Shown here: positions 59,701-64,000 of the stretch, in pieces
How positions within the stretch are numbered: position 1 is the stretch's first letter
Layout of the letters: the number at the start of each line of letters is the position of its first letter
Translations under genes and position numbers: made by a program
Notes under the pieces: generated by a model
Database searches by the model: none
What the model saw: the letters and a program-made list of their open reading frames with translations, nothing else
Told to the model about the DNA's origin: nothing
From: Membranipora membranacea
Taxonomy: Eukaryota > Bryozoa > Gymnolaemata > Cheilostomatida > Membraniporidae
Assembly: GCA_914767715.1 (NCBI GenBank)
Contig: OU612066.1
Coordinates: forward strand, 3,973,001 to 4,037,000
Length of the DNA stretch: 64,000 nucleotides
Reading direction: 5' to 3'

Positions 59701-62404
59701 CCATGACTTCAGTAGTATGTTTGGCAACTGTCCCCAACAAAACCAGGCAGGCCTGACCAGGGGTAAGCATGTTCTGTGAAAGAAATTCAAATGGATGATC
59801 AGTCAATGCATATAAAGCCTGAGATAATATATCAATTGTTATGTAACGAGCATCTATTAGGAAGTATAAAGCTTTTTTGTATGCAAATAAATTAGCTTGG
59901 TTGATCTTCAAGCACAAATCAAGAGCTTAGTGATAAGACATATATTCCTGATTTGCAGTTAAATACAAATAAAATCTCATCAGACAAGACAGGCATCAGT
60001 GCTGTCGAATGAACCATGCAAAAGGCGGACTGAAATGCTCTTCAGCCACAAAGACAGGCAAACAAGGACTTCTAGATCTCGATTAATTAAATAAGTGACA
60101 AAAAATTACAATAGTTGTTTACCTTCAGTTTCATGTCAACTTGAAGCTCAACAGTCTTGGAGTCAGCCCCTTTCATCGGTCCACGAGAGCCCTCTGAGTA
60201 GTAGCTGGGTCTCTGGTTTGTGTTCGGGGGTTGGACAAGTTTAAGAGCCAGCTCAGCTTGTGTACCTTGTTCAGTTTTCACATTAGCAATACAAGCTCGA
60301 ATTATCGGGCTGAAATAGATGTGAGAGAAATTCTTATAGGCTATGAGTGATACAAAAATGGTTCAATGTTGTTCAGTTATGTCATGTGGATTAGTTGCAG
60401 TCAGCGTGTGGATTATGACATCACTGTATTTGTAATAGGTAACATTTACATGCGAGTATTTACATCATACAAATATGTATACGCGACTAGGGCTGGGGAA
60501 TTCTTTTGGAAGGGATTTTTAGCGGGGTTATTTCTTAGAAAGAATATCATATGAGATATGGAAAATATGTGATAAGCTATTGTTTCATCTATTGTCACAA
60601 ATCGATAAGTTTCGCTTTGCCTCTGATAAGTTTATTTCAAAGAAAAAGGGGTTGAACAAAAGCCAAAGCTTTTGCAGCTAAAACCATTTGAATGCTAAAA
60701 AGAGATAAAAGATAGAATACTGACTCATCATCTTCTTGTGATGGTCGTCTCTGCTTCGCTGTCATCAAATCATCACCATCTGATGTCTAAATAATGAGAA
60801 GAACAATAAAATAATTATATCTCGTGACTTTTACGGTGTGTTGCTTAGCTTAAATGATGTCATCATTTGTGATAACAACGGTGATAATTCGGGTAGACTT
60901 CAACTACCCTAAAGCTGAAGTACTTGGATGAGCAGAGCAGCAGTTTTGGTTATCAAGCTCTTATCATGTGACAGTTTGATTATCTGATGACCGATAAGAG
61001 TACTTTTATCCTATTTCCTGAAACATTGTTTTTGCAAGTTACAAATTTGAAATCCCTTTGTTAAAATATGAAACATTGTGGTTATGTCCTCTCTGCAATT
61101 ACAGTCATCTTTTTATCATTCAAATACATGGGAGCTCTAAGTTAAACCAAATAGTTCCACCACGTCACTGGGAAGTGAAGTTTGTTACCAGACTACACAG
61201 GGGTTTCTACTGTATATCGTCAGCCTAAGCCCTTTGGTCTATTGTTACTAACAAGGTAAAATTGATTTTCTTTGATGATGTGTTGTTTTAGATGACTCAT
61301 AGAAGAACTTGGATTTTCTAAAACTATTCTCTTTATCATACCTCCCACTTTGCATACAAAACTATACACAGTTAAAATTCCTATTTTCCAGCAATAGCGC
61401 AGTAGCAATATATGACCATTTCACAATGCATATGCAATTCAAGCAATGAATAGTTCATTGACTTATGGCCATACAGCTTGGCCGTGTAAATTGAGAATAT
61501 ATTTGAAACTATCGCAATGAATTGTGCAGAATCTTTAGGAATTGTCGTCATTATTGTTTCCAACTCACATTGTCGCCATCAGGATCTGTGAATGTGTTGA
61601 GACCGCTATCCACTGTTCTCATTGAGCTTGATGCTCTTTTCCTCCCATTTCTCAATACCTCAGCTCCTACATTAAAAAGAAGATATTCGTAGTTATAAAT
61701 ATCTGATCATATCATATCCAATGATACATATACTCGGCGATATTAGGTCTGTCACTGACTCGCATGTAAATAGTTGTCAAAGTAGACAGTATGAAGCCTC
61801 GAACCCAATTCAAAACTTATTATTGTCTCATATTTTTTCTAGTTCTGTTTACAAAGCAACTGCATTACTCGGATCTTACTTCTTTCAGCAATCATCTCCG
61901 ACTGGATAGTGGTGGGTGTGAAGTAATCATCCCCGATATAGAAGTTTGTTTGCTGCTGCTGGTCATTCCCACTGGCCGAGGAGCTTTGATCAAACTCGTT
62001 AAATTGAAAGTGGTCAGGGAGAGTTTCAACCCAAGACCCTGGATTGGTGTGATTGTGTTTGAAGGAGTTTGAAAGCGAGTCTTCACTGACCCTCTTTGTA
62101 TCTGTAATGGAAATATGATGCTTATGGTAGGAGTAGCTACAGCTCAGTCGTTGTGACGTATTCACAAAGTTCTTAACATCAATGGTTGTTTTTTCTCTTA
62201 GATAGGACTAGAGAGCTGAATAAGTCATAGGCCTCAAACAGTATGTATAAGACAATCGGAGCACATTGTCAGATTATCCTTACACTCTGTTTTAATCTGC
62301 AGCACCTAGAAGAGAATAAGTGAATAATTCTCACCATCCAATGACGATGTTATATTATCCACCATCTGCAGATCTTGAGAGCGACCGACAGGAAAGTTAC
62401 TCAT
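56732..62404 (-). CDS. NFAT5: NFAT5/TonEBP-like Rel-homology transcription factor, 11 exons
   Basis: Exons (minus strand): 62404-62335, 62101-61880, 61666-61569, 60786-60725, 60309-60123, 59773-59571, 59437-59274, 58788-58607, 58416-58239, 57401-57315, 57009-56732; 1731 nt, 576 residues, every phase consistent. NFAT5 is the osmotic-stress Rel protein that binds TGGAAA-type sites as an encircling dimer without calcineurin control. The recognition-loop region RPSYYSEGSRGPMKG (about 184-198) matches NFAT5's RARYLTEGSRG type. The DNA-binding Rel domain continues to about 335 (FFKASVVGDTNDCKEISVDG, CRVMYRVYL). An IPT/TIG dimerisation domain spans about 338-445 (GAPSIS..., GGATCAAKGKNL). The N-terminus (1-150) is acidic/Gln-rich with basic RNGRKRASSS. 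The C-terminus is Gln/Asn/Pro-rich. Sumoylation-type motifs VKTE and IKTE are visible. It is far shorter than vertebrate NFAT5 (about 1500 aa). No PxIxIT calcineurin site was seen. Confidence 0.93.
58827..59150 (-). mobile_element. Possible LINE C-terminal remnant in NFAT5-like intron 7
   Basis: An open minus-strand frame contains KRCGKRERLNDISHFLWNC, reminiscent of the CG...E...HFL..C tail of LINE ORF2 proteins, followed by about 70 residues without landmarks. Only the short motif supports this. Confidence 0.4.
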
Positions 62405-64000
62405 CCACAGGCTCTCCCAACGCCGACTAAATTTCTTTGCAAAAGTATTTATGACAAAAACTAACACAACCGAGCACTAACAAAGTCTGACTTGAAATGA
62501 TGCGAGCACCAGCGGGGATTTGTTAAATGTTACTAGGAAGTGGGAAATTCCATTTTACCAGTGACTCAAGGAAATAACTGGCTATAACTTTGTTCATCGA
62601 TCACATGAATAGATTTATTATTTGGCATGTGTGCAATAACAATAACAACCATTCATTGCACAAAATTATCTTGTGATGCAAGTGGAAAAGAAACTGCAAG
62701 CATAAAAATTAAAACACTTTGACGCTGGCCATAAGACTTGGTTCCTGAACGTCATGTTTGCACTGTTAATCTTGATTAATGTCGGATTACAGTTGAGTGT
62801 AGATTTTCCTCATTTTTACAGTTACTCATTTGATGCAAAGCAGATTTGTAGCTCGACATAAAATTCCAATGACGAAAATCTGTTAACACCACGAAGTATC
62901 TTGTGGGCTTCCATTCATTCTATTAGACTTTGTTTGCACTAAAGAAAGGTTCTCATTGCAATGATTTTGAGCATAATAATCACAACTGGCGCTTCATTGA
63001 GCAAAATAAAATTGAGGAACTAAAGAATATTGGAAGTTTTTGCATAGGAATCTAAAACCCATTTGTACAATTAGGCCAGCTACGCTTGATCACAGACTCC
63101 TGGTCCTGGCTGCCTTGAAAAATATTGTTCAATAATATTGTGATGCTGTTCATACATGGAATCCCATTGGGGTTCAAAATTCTAAAATCTACATAATACC
63201 CTTGTTTCACCACCATTAGATAATGTAACCTTTTGTATTCTTTTTGATGAAAGATCAGCTATAGTGGGGATATCAGAAACTCATTATCATTATCTCGTCA
63301 TAGACAAGTAAGCTACTCCATGGGCAAGGGGAGACAAGTGTGGGTCTGAGAATATTCTGTGCTTACACCTGTCATCTTGTGGTGCGGCGTTGAAGCAGCA
63401 TATGCTTGCGCACATAGAGCCTTATCGCCCCATTGTTTTTCAAAAACCTAATTTAAATTTACTAACAATGAAAATAAACGTAACCAATAATGCTATATCA
63501 AAAAAAAGTGCTGGCTGTTTCTCCCTGATGATTAGTGATGGACAGTTGGGTAGCTACCTACCTCCGTTCCTCATGCATAGATATGGTCCTTGTGCCTTGT
63601 GCTTGCAACACACAGCTGATCATTCTTCTATGGTGTTTTTTTTGCATCATCTCCAGGTAGGTGAATCTCATCCGTTGGCTAGTCAGACATTTGGCTCATT
63701 TTTCTGAGTTCAAAGTACAATCTTTTGGTGTCAGGTGCGTGGAAATATCCAACGGAAAAGTTTGGTTAACGACATTTTGTGGAATGAAAGGAGACAAATT
63801 TTTCTTCCCCTCAGCTGGTGATTTTTAAAGCGGTAACACATAACAAAGTGAGGCCTGGATGATATTGATGTAGATGTATGGGTTGGGTGGCCTTTGAAAA
63901 GCCTGACCACACTAAATTTTTGTCACATGTTCACCATTCTAAATGGCACTTACCAGGATAACTATTCCTCATCCATGCTCTTATAAGCACGGCCATGGTA
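62405..64000. other. Upstream region of the NFAT5-like gene
   Basis: The 5' UTR and promoter of the minus-strand NFAT5-like gene should lie just above 62404. I saw no recognisable exon, RNA gene or clear repeat. A plus-strand ORF at 63390-63707 lacks splice support and family features. Confidence 0.5.

Noticed and set aside
63390-63707. 105-codon plus-strand ORF near the window end
   Set aside because: No motif; probably upstream DNA of the NFAT5-like gene.

Overview
This is a metazoan nuclear genome window. The genes are split by GT-AG spliceosomal introns, the DNA is AT-rich, and every recognisable protein belongs to an animal family: ACOT13/THEM2, NAP1-like, AMPK gamma, LRRFIP and an NFAT5-type Rel protein. 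The proteins are clearly animal but diverged from vertebrate ones, which fits an invertebrate, possibly an early-branching one such as a sponge. The lineage cannot be fixed from sequence alone.

Layout: 1-2.1 kb holds nothing recognisable. A complete three-exon minus-strand ACOT13-like thioesterase lies at 2.1-3.2 kb. A 6 kb repeat-rich intergenic stretch follows (a PIF/Harbinger-like MITE, a long fold-back, tRNA-derived pieces). A complete 11-exon plus-strand NAP1-like histone chaperone runs from 9.2 to 19.4 kb (381 aa). An AMPK gamma subunit runs on the plus strand to 45.0 kb. Its 11 shared exons (36.7-45.0 kb) encode four CBS domains, and at least three candidate alternative N-terminal exons lie upstream (10.1, 21.7 and 32.4 kb). 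The 10.1 kb exon sits inside NAP1 intron 1, so the two genes appear interleaved. Facing AMPK gamma tail-to-tail is a minus-strand LRRFIP-type coiled-coil gene (46.3-52.4 kb, 5' end unresolved). Next come a tiny two-exon minus-strand gene for a 76-aa secreted cysteine-rich peptide (53.8-54.3 kb) and a complete 11-exon minus-strand NFAT5/TonEBP-like Rel-homology transcription factor (56.7-62.4 kb, 576 aa). The last 1.6 kb is its upstream region.

Exon models were built by hand. For ACOT13, NAP1, the AMPK gamma core, the small peptide and the NFAT5-like gene, every exon length agrees with its splice phases from ATG to stop, which is strong support without transcript data.

The genes are not an operon and share no obvious pathway. 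The most unusual material is the AMPK gamma/NAP1 interleaving, the alternative AMPK gamma N-termini that each carry RRxS motifs, the undescribed secreted peptide, the compact NFAT5-like factor, and several terminal-inverted-repeat insertions. The insertions include a 415-bp hAT-like element with a perfect 8-bp target duplication, internal tRNA-like Pol III boxes and three GC-rich hairpins, and a 34-bp palindrome flanked by its own perfect 8-bp duplication.
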